From contig OX336399.1 in NCBI GenBank assembly GCA_946902985.2, positions 164,406,911-164,470,910 of the forward strand: 64,000 nucleotides of DNA, given 5' to 3'. Made by a program: the position numbers and the translations under genes. The notes beneath the pieces were generated by a model, which did not search any database, was not told the DNA's origin, and saw only the letters and a program-made list of their open reading frames with translations. Of this stretch, positions 33,132-44,602 are shown piece after piece (the first letter of the stretch is position 1; each line of letters opens with the position of its first letter). Origin of the DNA: Meconema thalassinum. Taxonomy: Eukaryota > Arthropoda > Insecta > Orthoptera > Tettigoniidae.

Positions 33132-33436
33132 ACATAAAATAACACAACCTCTGGCAGTACAGCCAATGAAGGGCTTAGGCCTACCAAGCGACCGCTGCCC
33201 AGCAATTTGGCCTGCAGATATTGGGGTAACGCGTGATCAGCGCATCAGGACCCCTCGGTCGCTAATCTTCGATTTCGTGATCGGGGCACTGCCTTACTGT
33301 TAGACAGCTACTCGAGGCTGAGTGCACCCCGTTCCAGCCCTCACGCCATTTTCGAAAATCCCCGACGGAGCCGGGAATTTAACCCGGGGCCTCTGGATGA
33401 TAGGCAGCCGCACTACCCCAACACCACAGGGCCGGC
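33132..33436 (-). mobile_element. SINE-D, tRNA-derived, with 13-bp target duplication
   Basis: On the minus strand the head reads GTGGTGTTGGGGTAGTGCGG (A box) and CCCGGGTTAAATTCCCGG (B box). The body ends in an AT-rich tail at 33132-33150. A perfect direct repeat TGTCACTGAATTA flanks it at 33119-33131 and 33437-33449. The family looks like an abundant insect SINE. Confidence 0.9.
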
Positions 33437-33763
33437 TGTCACTGAATTATGGTACGTAAATAAATGCAGGACACAATAAAAAGAACACCACTAAGGATCA
33501 CTCAAGTTCACTGTCTTCTTCTCATTTGTCAGAAGGAAACTGTGTGTATTCCAAGAGGGTTGGAGGAAGTAATGGTACAGATGTTGTGAAATGTAGCATA
33601 CCTGCTGCATCCTTGAGGAAAAATTAGAGTTAATGTTTCCTAGAACTTTGGTGCAAGTACAGTTGCACTCAAAATTTAGTACATAGCTTTGTATTATGGA
33701 TTTTGTTTTCCGTTTGTCCAGGTTTCCGGTATATAAAGAGTCCGGCTTAGGCAGGTTTTACTG
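33437..33763. other. Unassigned sequence
   Basis: No gene was recognised. Confidence 0.4.
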
Positions 33764-33826
33764 TACAAGGAGACGCTCCGTCAGCGCTATTGTATGCGGA
33801 GAGTTGAAGCACTGACCGCGCCCCCA

Positions 33827-34472
33827 TAATACAGAGAGTTTATTTTGTATCTGACGGAGATCCTCGCTTGCCCGCTCGCCCGCGGCGTGAGCCGGTCTCC
33901 CGCCGAGCACTTGGCCGCAATCCGCTTCTTGGCGCCACAAGTTTCCCTCCTTTGCAGTCTGTTGAGAGCTTTATTAGTGTGAGGTTCAGTTTAGTCAATT
34001 GTTCACGTGTTTAGTGCTCGGTGTCCTGTTCCAATGCGATTTTCATTACGTGAACGTGTGTGTATATATAATACCTTCATAAAGTACAGGAAATCTTGTG
34101 CGAAAACACGACGGAAATTCCGTCAGAAATTTCCAAACAGACCCCTGCCTAGCGTCAATACAATAAAAGATCTAGCAAAATAGTTCAAACAGACAGCTTA
34201 ATGACTATATCACAGCTGAAATACAGTAAATCGGTGCTGAGGAACTTCAGAAAGTAAATGCCAGTTTCATAAAACGGTGCCAGCGATGTGTAGCAGTGAA
34301 TGGCGAACATTTTCAGAACCACAAATTCCTATACTCAATGACTCAGTGCCGGGGGGGGGGGGGGGGGGGGGGGGCGCCTCATATTGCAAAGTGCGTGGCG
34401 GGAGACAGGCTCGCGGCGCGGGCGAGTGGGCAAGCGAGGGTGTCCGTCAGATACAAAATAAACTCTCTGTAG
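33827..34472. repeat. Inverted repeat pair (~80-bp arms)
   Basis: Left arm 33827-33910 (CAGAGAGTTTATTTTGTATC, then TGACGG and CCTCGCTTGCCC) is the inverted complement of 34388-34472. About 480 bp separates the arms. The right arm is followed by the repeat shared with 29090-29310. A run of 24 G lies between the arms at 34351-34374. Confidence 0.75.
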
Positions 34473-35386
34473 TTAGGCTCCTGCGACAAATGGAGCCTAC
34501 CGTAGACTTAATCGGATTTAACTATGATTGCCAGTAAAATAATCATGACCAGGTATAATACGAAGTTGTAAGGTATGCTGTATGACGATGGAAATCAAGG
34601 AATATTTGCTGTTCTTTGCTGGCTAGCGTGAAGTGTACGGCAGTCGCAATACTTTTCGCCGCACTCAAAAATCAAGTAAAACCTTTAATTTTACATCACC
34701 CCCATCCCATTATCGAAAGCACCTACAAGGTTACTTAAACCGATAAAAGGAATTTCTGTGTGACGTGATTCAGTTTTGGCGAACGTTAACCAGAAACAAA
34801 TGTTCTCATATCGTTTTTTTAACATCGTATGGCTTCGGGGGCCGGAAGCAAGCTTTGTTATTTGCGCCCAGAGGGCAGCTTGCATGTCGATTTTGTCGTT
34901 CCTTGAAACGCTATTAAAGTCAAGGAGGTTAGATATCTAAGCTCCTTGACACTATAGCGCTTTCTAGTAGAGAAATGAGGAACTTTGTGTTGGCGGAAAA
35001 TCCCGAGATTAATTTGTCACTATGAACCCGGCCTACTGAATTCAAATGGGTTCTTTAACATGCCAACAACATATGAAATACATGCCGTGATTTTTGTCGC
35101 TTTTCAAAAAATTACTTACCACGGCCATGAGCGAACCTGCAAGCTTGGGGTAGGTAGATCGACACTATAACCACTCACCCACCGTACCCATCGGTACTCA
35201 CCCAACATTAGTGACACGCAAAGAAAGCATAGGTTTAAAATAAATACCGGAGTTTAAAATGCCATCCCATGAGAATTTTCTTACCGGTACCACTAGACTA
35301 TAATAACTCTTCTCCATAACTGCGCGAGCGAAGCTACGGTACTTTCCACGAGGAGAATATCGATTCAGAATTAATATCCAACAAGA
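34473..35386. other. Repeat remnant and unassigned sequence
   Basis: 34480-34690 matches 29100-29310 (dispersed repeat). The rest shows no recognisable gene. Confidence 0.5.
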
Positions 35387-36798
35387 AGTTCTGTGACGAA
35401 CTAAAGAGCCTACTTTTCTTAAAATTTAATATGGATCTATCTAGAATAATGACGAAATTAAGTTTGTAATATCGAAAATTCTAATTAGTTCGAAATACTG
35501 TATACCTGGCATAATGTAGCCTTATAGAGCACTGCAGTTGGCAGCCATGGTGACTGAATATATTCTTAGTTCCATCTCTTAAAGTACAGAATACAAAATT
35601 TGGTTGAAGTCCAATGGATAGCATGGACGTTACATGCAGTTAAACATTGGATCTAACAGCGCGCGTAAAATCATGTTGGCAACAATGTCATGCATGTATT
35701 GGTCAGAAATAATCTGAAATAATCTGATCTATTGTTGTGCCAATTTTGAATGAAATCCATTAGTTAGTGTAGACGTTACATGCATTTTAAAATTGGTCCT
35801 ATCAACAGGCTTAGAATCATGTTGGCAGCACTGACGTTATTGGTTACTCCAAATTAATCTAGAATGCCAGGTACTATACGTGTGCAAAGTTTTGAGCTAT
35901 TGGCTTGCACACTTTATGATATATTGATATTAGGGTATCAAAAATAGAGACAGCATTTATTAACAGTTGTCAGCCTTTGTTGCTCTTAAGAAAACGCATA
36001 GTCATATATGTTATGGTACACATAGCATATACGAAATTTGGTTGAAATCCAAATGATAGTATGGAAGTTACATGTATTTAAATTTGGACCTCTCAGCAGG
36101 CTTAGAATCACGTTCGTAGCACTGACGTATATAAGTTACTCCAAGTTAATATAGAATGGCAGGTACTATACGTGTGCATAGTTTAAAGCTGTAGGCTTGC
36201 ATACTTTCTGATATATTGGTAATTGGATAAAATAAATTGAGAGCATTTATTAACAGTTGGCAGCCCTAGTGGCTCTTAAGAATACACTCAGCCATACCTA
36301 GTTATGAACACATAGCACATATGAAATTTGGTTGAATTCCAATTGATAGTGTAGAAGTTATATGCATTTAAAAATTGTACCTATCAGCAGGCTTATATTC
36401 ATTTTGGCAAAACTGCCATGTATGGCCTCCTGGAAATTAAACTTAAATAATATTATCTATACGTGTGCCAATTTTGAAATAGCTTCCATTCATACCTTCC
36501 AAGATATCCAACATGGAGCATAAATTTCAATTGCGATTTTTCAGCAGTTGGTAGCACTGATATCATTTCCAAATACGGCATTGAGATTTTCAGCTATAAC
36601 TCTTTACTCCTACCAAATTTTGTTTCGATTGCTGCATCCGTTTAGGAGTTGATAGGGGGGGGGGGGCAGAGGACACACACACAGACAGACAGACAGACAG
36701 ACAGACAGATAGACAGACAGACAGAACACACACATTTGCCCGGATCGATCTCATAAGTCTACTTTTTCCTCATTTTAGTAAAATGTGAAAAGTAGGCT
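35387..36798 (+). mobile_element. Element family H, copy 2
   Basis: Starts with the hairpin-like AGTTCTGTGACGAACT, then AAAGAGCCTACTTTTC. It ends GTGAAAAGTAGGCT at 36798. An internal module with GCAGGCTTAGAATCA recurs near 35808, 36098 and 36389, a period of ~290 bp. It ends with (ACAG)n and a GATCGATCTCATAAGTCTAC block. No coding capacity. Confidence 0.8.
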
Positions 36799-36859
36799 AA
36801 AAATGTGATTTCTCCACTCTAGGCAAATTATAGACCAGTGGTTTCCAACTGGCGCCCCT

Positions 36860-37116
36860 TTTTGTAGAACTTTTCATGCTGAACAATTCTTACACTCATA
36901 TTATACAGACGCCAGTTTTTTTCGACTATTTCACTGAAATCGTTACTACTTGGCTTCCTTTGGTAGTAAATAAATTATTTTCTGGAGAAACCTTCCTCGA
37001 GATATCCTGTACACTTTACAGAATGGTGAAAACCGCATCAAAATCCATCCAGTGGTTCTCGAGATTACCCGTTACATTCAAGAATCGGGGACTTTGTTTT
37101 ATACTAGGTAGAGATG
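36860..37116 (-). repeat. Helitron-family interior fragment
   Basis: In reverse complement this matches the AAAACAAAG..CCCCGATTC and GATTTTGATGCGGTTTTCAC blocks of the Helitrons at 10343 and 22585. Confidence 0.65.
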
Positions 37117-37678
37117 TAATTTAATGTAAATGTAAATTTCCCCATTATAATAATGGTCATTAAAAAGGTTCGGATGTTAAGGAAAAGTCATATTTTTTCC
37201 TGATCTCATTTTACCCGAAATCTGGAAAACAAGTTTGATTGCGGGTCCCTGATCACGTTTAAAGCAATTTGATGTTGGCTATAAATGCATATTTCTGCCA
37301 TTTTTATTGTTTTGGTCATATTTCGTCATATTTAAGTGATATAAGGTCATATTTGGTTATAATTTCGGCATTTGTGTTTAAATTGAGGTGTCGTTAACAA
37401 GGTAGGCCTACGTGATATCTGGGCCGAGTTTTAAACACAGGATTTCCGAATAGTGTAGTAGATATATTTTTCTTTCCTTTCACGGAATAGGCAGAAGACT
37501 TAATTCCAAGAAGGCGCTCCTCTACGGACGTCTTTTAGCACATCTTTCTAGACAAGTTAGATTGCGACACTGTACGCATGAGTTCACGGAATGTGACGAT
37601 AGTGTGCTTCCGCCTTTCAATTGGACGTCACTGCAGTATATATATTTAGCTCAGAAGCTATTAGCAAACAAGGAAATG
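37117..37678. other. AT-rich sequence with GTCATATTT motifs
   Basis: Several dispersed GGTCATATTT/CGTCATATTT motifs at about 37314-37360 foreshadow the following satellite. No gene was recognised. Confidence 0.5.
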
Positions 37679-39593
37679 CCATATTCTAGGTCATATTTTA
37701 TAGTTTTTAGGTCATATTTAGCTAGTTTTTAGGGCATATTTAGCTAGTTTTTAGGGCATATTTAGCTAGTTTTTAGGTCATATTTAGCTAGTTTTTAGGG
37801 CATATTTAGCTAGTTTTAGGGCATATTTAGCTAGTTTTAGGGTATATTTAGCTAGTTTTTAGGGCATATTTAGCTAGTTTTTAGGTCATATTTAGCTAGT
37901 TTTTAGGTCATATTTAGCTAGTTTTTACGACATATTTAGCTAGTTTTTAGGGCATATTTAGCTAGTTTTAGGTCATCTTTAGCTAGTTTTTTAGGTCATA
38001 TTTAGCTCGTTTTTAGGTCATATTTAGCTAGTTTTTAGGGCATATTTAGCTAGTTTTTAGGGCATATTTAGCTAGTTTTAGGTCATATTTAGCTAGTTTT
38101 TTGGTCATATTTAGCTAGTTTTTAGGGCATATTTAGCTAGTTTTAGGTCATATTTAGCTAGTTTTTAGGGCATATTTAGCTAGTTTTTAGGGCATATTTA
38201 GCTAGTTTTGGGCATATTTAGCTATTTTTTAGGTAATATTTAGCTAGTTTTTAGGGCATATTTAGCTAGTTTTTAGGTCATATTTAGCTAGTTTTTAGGG
38301 CATATTTAGCTAGTTTTAGGTCATATTTAGCTAGTCTTAGGTCATATTTAGCTAGTTTTAGGGCATATTTAGCTATTTTTTAGGTCATATTTAGCTAGTT
38401 TTTAGGGCATATTTAGCTAGTTTTTAGGTCATATTTAGCTAGTTTTGAGGTCATATTTAGCTAGTTTTTAGGTCATATTTAGCTAGTTTTTAGGTCATAT
38501 TTAGCTAGTTTTTAGGGCATATTTAGCTAGTTTTAGGTCATATTTAGCTAGTTTTTAGGGCATATTTAGCTAGTTTTTAGGGCATATTTAGCTAGTTTTG
38601 GGCATATTTAGCTAGTTTTTAGGTCATATTTAGCTAGTTTTTAGGGCATATTTAGCTAGTTTTTAGGTCATATTTAGCTAGTTTTTAGGGCATATTTAGC
38701 TAGTTTTAGGTCATATTTAGCTAGTTTTTAGGTCATATTTAGCTAGTTTTAGGGCATATTTAGCTAGTTTTTAGGTCATATTTAGCTAGTTTTTAGGGCA
38801 TATTTAGCTAGTTTTTAGGACATATTTAGCTGGTTTTTAGGGCATATTTAGCTAGTTTTAGGTCATATTTAGTTAGTTTTAGGGTATATTTAGCTAGTTT
38901 TTAGGTCATATTTAGCTAGTTTTTAGGTCATATTTAGCTAGTTTTTAGGGCATACTTAGCTAGTTTTTACGACATATTTAGCTAGTTTTTAGGGCATATT
39001 TGGCTAGTTTTTAGGTCATATTTAGCTAGTTTTAGGTCATATTTAGCTAGTTTTTAGGTCATATTTAGCTAGTTTTTAGGTCATATTTAGCTAGTTTTGA
39101 GGTCATATTTAGCTAGTTTTTAGGTCATATTTAGCTAGTTTTTAGGTCATATTTAGCTAGTTTTTAGGGCATATTTAGCTAGTTTTTAGGGCATATTTAG
39201 CTAGTTTTAGGTCATATTTAGCTAGTTTTTAGGTCATATTTAGCTAGTTTTTAGGGCATATTTAGCTAGTTTTTAGGGCATATTTAGCTAGTTTTTAGGT
39301 CATATTTAGCTAGTTTTTAGGGCATATTTAGCTAGTTTTTAGGGCATATTTAGCTAGTTTTTAGGTCATATTTAGCTAGTTTTTAGGTCATATTTAGCTA
39401 GTTTTAGGGCATATTTAGCTAGTTTTTAGGTCATATTTAGCTAGTTTTTAGGTCATATTTAGCTAGTTTTTAGGTCATATTTAGCTAGTTTTTAGGGCAT
39501 ATTTAGCTAGTTTTTATGGCATATTTAGCTAGTTTTTAGGTCATATTTAGCTAGTTTTTAGGTCATATTTAGCTAGTTTTTAGGGCATATTTG
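37679..39593 (+). repeat. 22-bp satellite, about 88 units
   Basis: The unit is GGCATATTTAGCTAGTTTTT then AG, with a G/T alternation at the second base (GGCATA versus GTCATA). Unit lengths vary over 20-22 bp through the T run. Rare variants (TTTTGGGC at 38204 and 38594; TTTTGAGG at 38443 and 39093) mark internal duplications. All frames contain stops. Confidence 0.97.
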
Positions 39594-39679
39594 CTTGCGT
39601 ATTTTGTACTTCTTTAGGTCTAAACCTTCCGAACGCTATTTCATTAATATATGTAATATTTCCAGGAGTGTTATTTACA

Positions 39680-40387
39680 TCTTCTTCTTCTTATATATAA
39701 AAGTGAAAGTCTTAATGTGTGTATGTCTGTGGGTGGGTTTGTTCTGTATACAAATCTACCCAGTTCCGCCAATCTCAACCAAATTTTGCGTACGCATAGT
39801 TCAGGACTCGGAAGAAACCGCTGGCTACATTGATTTTCGACAGCCTCATTCGGAAATATATTTATTTGTTTAAATAGTGTGTTTAAACAAATAAACAAGA
39901 CGATAGCCCTTGGCAGAACTGTGACGCATACAGCTCTCAAAACACTAGAGCCGGACGGGGAGTCTGTACACATGGGGCGCACAAAACACATTGTGCGAAT
40001 ATTCCTATCGCTGTAAGAGGACAGTGCAATCCATTTTCTATCCAAACCGCGATAATAACATTAGGAATCTGAACGCCATTAAAATATGAATACGTATTTT
40101 TTAAATGTTATTATCAGGGTTCATTATAGAGAATTAAAATTAAAAAAGATATACATTGGCTAACCCTGCGCGTGCTTTGCTACGTTCTTTTATTCCACTG
40201 TTTTTTTTTTTAGACCGACTAGGTTTACAGTGACTTAATATTGCACTTGAGTAACATCAGAGTCGAGGAGAACTATGTTCTAAACTCACTTAGGGGCAAA
40301 ATGAATATACTCTGCGAAATATATTGTCATATATCTTTCTATAACATATAAAGACAACTCCCGGGCAACGCCGGGTACAATAGCTAG
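39680..40387 (+). mobile_element. Non-autonomous Helitron, complete ends
   Basis: Starts TCTTCTTCTTCTTATATATA after an A. It ends CCCGGGCAACGCCGGG, TACAATAG and CTAG at 40384-40387 before a T. It is 708 bp with no coding capacity, and its interior differs from the other Helitrons here. Confidence 0.8.
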
Positions 40388-40490
40388 TATTATATACATT
40401 GTACCTCGCCCAGTCATTGAGCAAATTAGTGTTGACCGACTGAAGAGTTACAAATAACAGTTTGTATTGACAACACTGGAAGTATGACTT

Positions 40491-41182
40491 AAAAAGTGAC
40501 AGTCAGTCTGAAAGACTAGTCTTTGTATCATTTTAAATGCTACAAATGCTGAAAAATGCTAGAAAGGTTGGAGGCATCTTGCTTCGCTCGAAGCCAAATA
40601 CTCTTGACATGTTAGAAAATTATATGCATAATAATTATCTTGCTTATCTTGTTTCAAAATACTCACGACCGGCAAGTGCAAACCAAGGGCAAAGAAAGGT
40701 CAAGCGCGCGGGGACGTGCCCCTTCCTTCCAGTCTAAAAACACTTATAGTGCGCTTTGTATTGAAGATAGAGATATGCTCTCGCGGACTTTTTTGTAGAA
40801 CTTTTCATGTTGACCATATCTTACGCTTGGCGCACGGACGCCAAGTTTGTTTTCGACTTTTTCACTGATATCGTTACTGCTTGGCTTCCTTTCATCATAC
40901 ATAAATTATTTTCTACAGAATCTTTCCTCGAGATATCCTTTACTGAATGGTGAAACCCGCATCAAAATCCATCCAGTGGTTCTCGAGATTACCCGTGACA
41001 TCCAAGAATCGGGGATTTTTGTCTTATACTAACGAAGTAGAGATTGTCGGGGAACACATGCACCAAGCGGCACTATGACGTCACACACCTCAGTGCATCT
41101 GGGTACATTTCGTCCCGTCACCGTAACGTAACGCCAGACGCCAGCGTAACGACGAAGTCGACAAGATCATTTAAAATGATAA
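40491..41182 (+). mobile_element. Element family F, copy 3
   Basis: Nearly collinear with 11296-12057, from GTGACAGTCAGTCTGAAAGA to GACAAGATCATTTAAAATGA. No coding capacity. Confidence 0.75.
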
Positions 41183-41505
41183 AAACTATACTTTTCGATT
41201 TTTCCTCGTCTAATTTCACGAACTGAACAGCGCCTTATTTCCACCTCTCCTCTTCGTTGTATAAATCCTCTTATTTATAGCCAATAAATCGTATCTTATA
41301 TTTAACTCTCTGTGACAATCTTCCCCCTTCAAAGCCGCTTACACACCCACCCATGCAGGGGAAGCCACACAAGACCGCTAGACTACATTCTGCTCCCCTT
41401 TCTCGAGGGTGTTTGTTCCATTTCTACAGGGTCAGGGCTGACGAGCCTATTTCAAGGCCCCTTTCCACGTTTGCCTGGAATTGGAACAGGAAATCAAGGA
41501 AATTA
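41183..41505. other. Unassigned sequence
   Basis: No gene was recognised. Confidence 0.4.
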
Positions 41506-41507
41506 TA

Positions 41508-42248
41508 AGGTGCGTTCAAAAAGTAACGAGTCGAAGGCTGGAATGCGCAAACCGGTGACGACATCGACTAATCGTGGCGTGTGTAACGAGGTGTGGTTCC
41601 GACCAGAGCGTGGAAGGTCACAGCCCGTCGCTAGAGGGCACGCGTGCACGTCACGTGACGATACAAAGCGAGCAGCAGCATGCATCAATCGTCCAACGTT
41701 GCCAGTCGCGTTGCAAACAGTGACATAGAGGCGTCAAACGAAGAGCAAAGAGATGTTGTTCGGATTCTGACAGCGAAAGGAGTAGGGGGACCGGGCATTC
41801 ATCGCCGAATGTCACAAGTGTACGGCGAACACTGCATGTCCCTTGCAAGGGTCAAGGCGTGGTTCAAGCGCTTCAGGGAAGGACGGGTGTCGTTAGCCGA
41901 TGATGCCCGGTCTGGAGCACCTCCCTGCATTACCGATGACAAAGTCCAGCTGGTTGATGCACTCATTATCCAGGACCGCCGAGTGACAGTGAACGCCATA
42001 GCCGCCGTGGTCGGATTGAGCGTCGGAAGTGTGCACACCACCATGAAGGAACGACTGCACTTGCGCAAAGTGTGTGCCCAATGGGTGCCCCACGGTCTTC
42101 AACCACACCAGGATGCATGTCGAATGGCCTACTGTCTTGGTCTTGGTTGGACGATTGATGCATGCTGCTGCTCGCTTTGTATCGTCACGTGACGTGCACG
42201 CGTGCCCTCTTGCGACGGGCTCTGACCTTCCACTTTTTGAACGCACCT
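41508..42248 (+). mobile_element. mariner deletion derivative with long inverted repeats
   Basis: The ends are AGGTGCGTTCAAAAAGT and its inverted complement, flanked by TA at 41506-41507 and 42249-42250, the Tc1/mariner target duplication. The left arm runs about 190 bp (to 41698) and the right arm about 100 bp (42148-42248, with an internal deletion). Between the arms lies a DNA-binding-domain ORF without a catalytic domain. Confidence 0.9.
41680..42192 (+). CDS. mariner-type DNA-binding domain ORF, no catalytic core
   Basis: A 170-codon intact frame. Residues about 19-55 (EASNEEQRDVVRILTAKGVG and following GIHRRMSQVYG) and about 58-105 (SLARVKAWFKRFREGR, then LADDARSG) match the N-terminal helix-turn-helix of mariner-like transposases. 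Residues about 106-142 (RRVTVNAIAAVVGLSVGSVH) match the second helix-turn-helix. The DD(D/E) nuclease domain is missing; after QWVPH.. the frame runs into the right inverted repeat. Start and stop both lie inside the inverted repeats. If expressed it could bind element ends but not cut them. It may instead be a neutral remnant. Confidence 0.7.
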   Translation: MHQSSNVASRVANSDIEASNEEQRDVVRILTAKGVGGPGIHRRMSQVYGEHCMSLARVKAWFKRFREGRVSLADDARSGAPPCITDDKVQLVDALIIQDRRVTVNAIAAVVGLSVGSVHTTMKERLHLRKVCAQWVPHGLQPHQDACRMAYCLGLGWTIDACCCSLCIVT

Positions 42249-42301
42249 TAAACATTGCAAGGATGACTGACGGTGAGATCCAAGGATATAGTTTGATAGA
42301 A

Positions 42302-42305
42302 TGTC

Positions 42306-42339
<34 letters not shown>

Positions 42340-42479
42340 GCTGTTTTAAGGGGCCTAACATGTAGTGTAGCGATCCTAATGGTTTGGGTGATCGTGAAAA
42401 TGAATAAGAATGGCATGAAACCTACGACTTAAACCACAGTAACTACTGACTTACATACTAGAAGAAGAAATGAATGGAA
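42302..42479 (+). repeat. Family D copy 3, left part with (GAT)n
   Basis: (GAT)n at 42305-42338, then GTTTTAAGGGGCCTAACATG and GGTTTGGGTGATCGTGAAAA. It continues at 43896 after the element H insertion. Confidence 0.75.
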
Positions 42480-43896
42480 ACAAGAAGTTCCGAGACGAAC
42501 TAAAGAGACTACTTTTCTTAAAATTTAAGATTCATGCCAATGATTAATCTAAATGAATCTATCTAGAATAATGACGAAATTAAGTTGGTAATATAGAAAT
42601 TTCTAATTAGTTCGAAATACAGTATACCTGGCAAAATGTAGCCTAATAGAGCACAACAGTTGGCTGCCCTGGTGACTGAATATATTCTTAGTTCTATCTC
42701 TTAATACAAAATTTGGTTGAAGTCCAATGGATAGCATGGACGTTACATGCAGTTAGACATTGGATCTAACAGCGCGCGTAAAATCATGTTGGCAACAATG
42801 TCATGCATGTATTGGTCAGAAATGATCTGAAATAATATGATGTATTGTTATGCCAATTTTGAATGAAATCCATTTGTTAGTATAGAAGTTACATGCATTT
42901 TAAAATTGGACCTATCAGCAGGCTTAGGATCATGTTGGCAGCACTGACGTATATTAGTTACTCCAAATCAATCTAGAATGCCAGGTACTAAATGTGTGCA
43001 AAGTTTAGAGCTATTGACTTGCATACTTTTTGATATATCGATATTAGGGTAACAAAAATAGAGACAGAATTTATTAACAGTTGGCAGCCCTGGTCGCTCT
43101 TAAGAAGACGCACAGTCATATATATTATGGTACACATAGCACATACGAAATTTGGTAGAAATCCAAATTATAGTATAGAATGTACATGTATTTAAAATTG
43201 GACCTATCAGCAGGCTTAGAATCATGTTGGTAGCACTGACGTATATTAGTTACTCCAAATTAATCTAGAATGGCAGCTACTATACGTGTGCATAGTTTAA
43301 AGCTGACGGCTTGCATACTTTTCGATATATTGGTATTTTGATTAAATAAATTGAGAGCATTCATTAACAGTTGGCAGCCCTGGTGGCTCCTAAGAATACG
43401 CTCAGTCATAACTGCTTATGTGCACATAATACTTACGAAGTTTGGTTGAATTCCAATTGATAGTGTGGAAGTTATATGCATTTAAAAATTGGACCTATCA
43501 GCAGACTTATAATCATTTTGGCAACACTGTCGTATATGGCCTCCTGCATATTAAACTGAAATATTATTATCTACACGTGTGCCAATTTTGAAATAGCTCC
43601 CATGCATACCTTCCAAGATATCCAACATGGAGTTCAAATTTCAATTGCGATTTTTCAGCAGTTGGTAGCACTGACATCATTTTCAAATGTGTGTTTGAGA
43701 CATTCAGGTATAGCTCTTTACTCATTCCAATTGTTTTTTCGATAGCTGCAGCCATTTAGGAGTTGATAGGGGGGGGGGGACGACTCACACACACAGCCAT
43801 ACAGACAGACAGAAGGACAGACAGACACACATTTGCCCAGATCGATCTCATAAGTCTACTCTTTCCTCATTTTTGCAAAATGTGATAAGTAGGCTA
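42480..43896 (+). mobile_element. Element family H, copy 3, inserted in family D
   Basis: Collinear with copy 2, from the AGTTCCGAGACGAACT hairpin-like end to AAGTAGGCT at 43895. Family D sequence continues on both sides, and the uninterrupted D copy at 2010-2646 gives the empty site. Confidence 0.85.
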
Positions 43897-44480
43897 AGAA
43901 AAATAATGGATAGGAAAAAAGAAATGTCCTCAATCCACGAAGAACGAGGATTGAGGGATTTGGAAGGAAGGAGAGTCATGAAAGGCAAATAGGAAAGGGA
44001 AAGAGGAGAGAACTCGCCCCAAAGTCAGTGGAAATGGAGGAAGAAACGGACCCAGCTCAGGAATCCCTAGGGGTCGCCAACTCCCAAACTAACCAGCCGT
44101 AAGTCCCTGAGGGTGTAGCACTATCCAAGGTGCACCAGAAGTGGTGGGGCTATAAACACCCTGCTGCCTCCTTGAGAACCTTGTGCAGAAGGCAACAGAT
44201 ATCATGAAAAGAAAAAAAGAAGGCTGATCCCCTCGAAGAATGAGGGTAGGCCTATCAGGATAGATGCTATAAGGGCTAATTAAGGCGAGAAAGTGAAAGA
44301 CTCCCTAGGTCTCGGATATTCTAATACCATCGGGGTCAGAAGAGAACAAGTGTTGACCAAGTGAGGTCGACAGGAAAGATAACTGAAAGGAGCCCGGCAC
44401 AAATAATTGGAAGCAATGACAGATGAAGCTGGAGTCCCGAGGTCGCCAACCAACGTCCCACTAGTTGTGAGCCCCTGGGA
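43897..44480 (+). repeat. Family D copy 3, right part
   Basis: Shares GAGGGATTTGGAAGGAAGGA, CCTGAGGGTGTAGCACTATC and GACTCCCTAGGTCTCGG with the other D copies. Confidence 0.75.
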
Positions 44481-44602
44481 TGAGGAAAATGAACTAGAGA
44501 TAACCTTGACTGTACTGCAAGTGCCTTTTCAACAGGAAAATACACATGTTACCTGGGGCGATGTGTCATTAGGGGATGGAAAGGCCCTGCCAACCCACAA
44601 AA

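Noticed and set aside
32870..33205. Host or transposase gene on the minus strand (111 codons)
   Set aside because: The first part lies in SINE-D and the rest matches nothing I can name.
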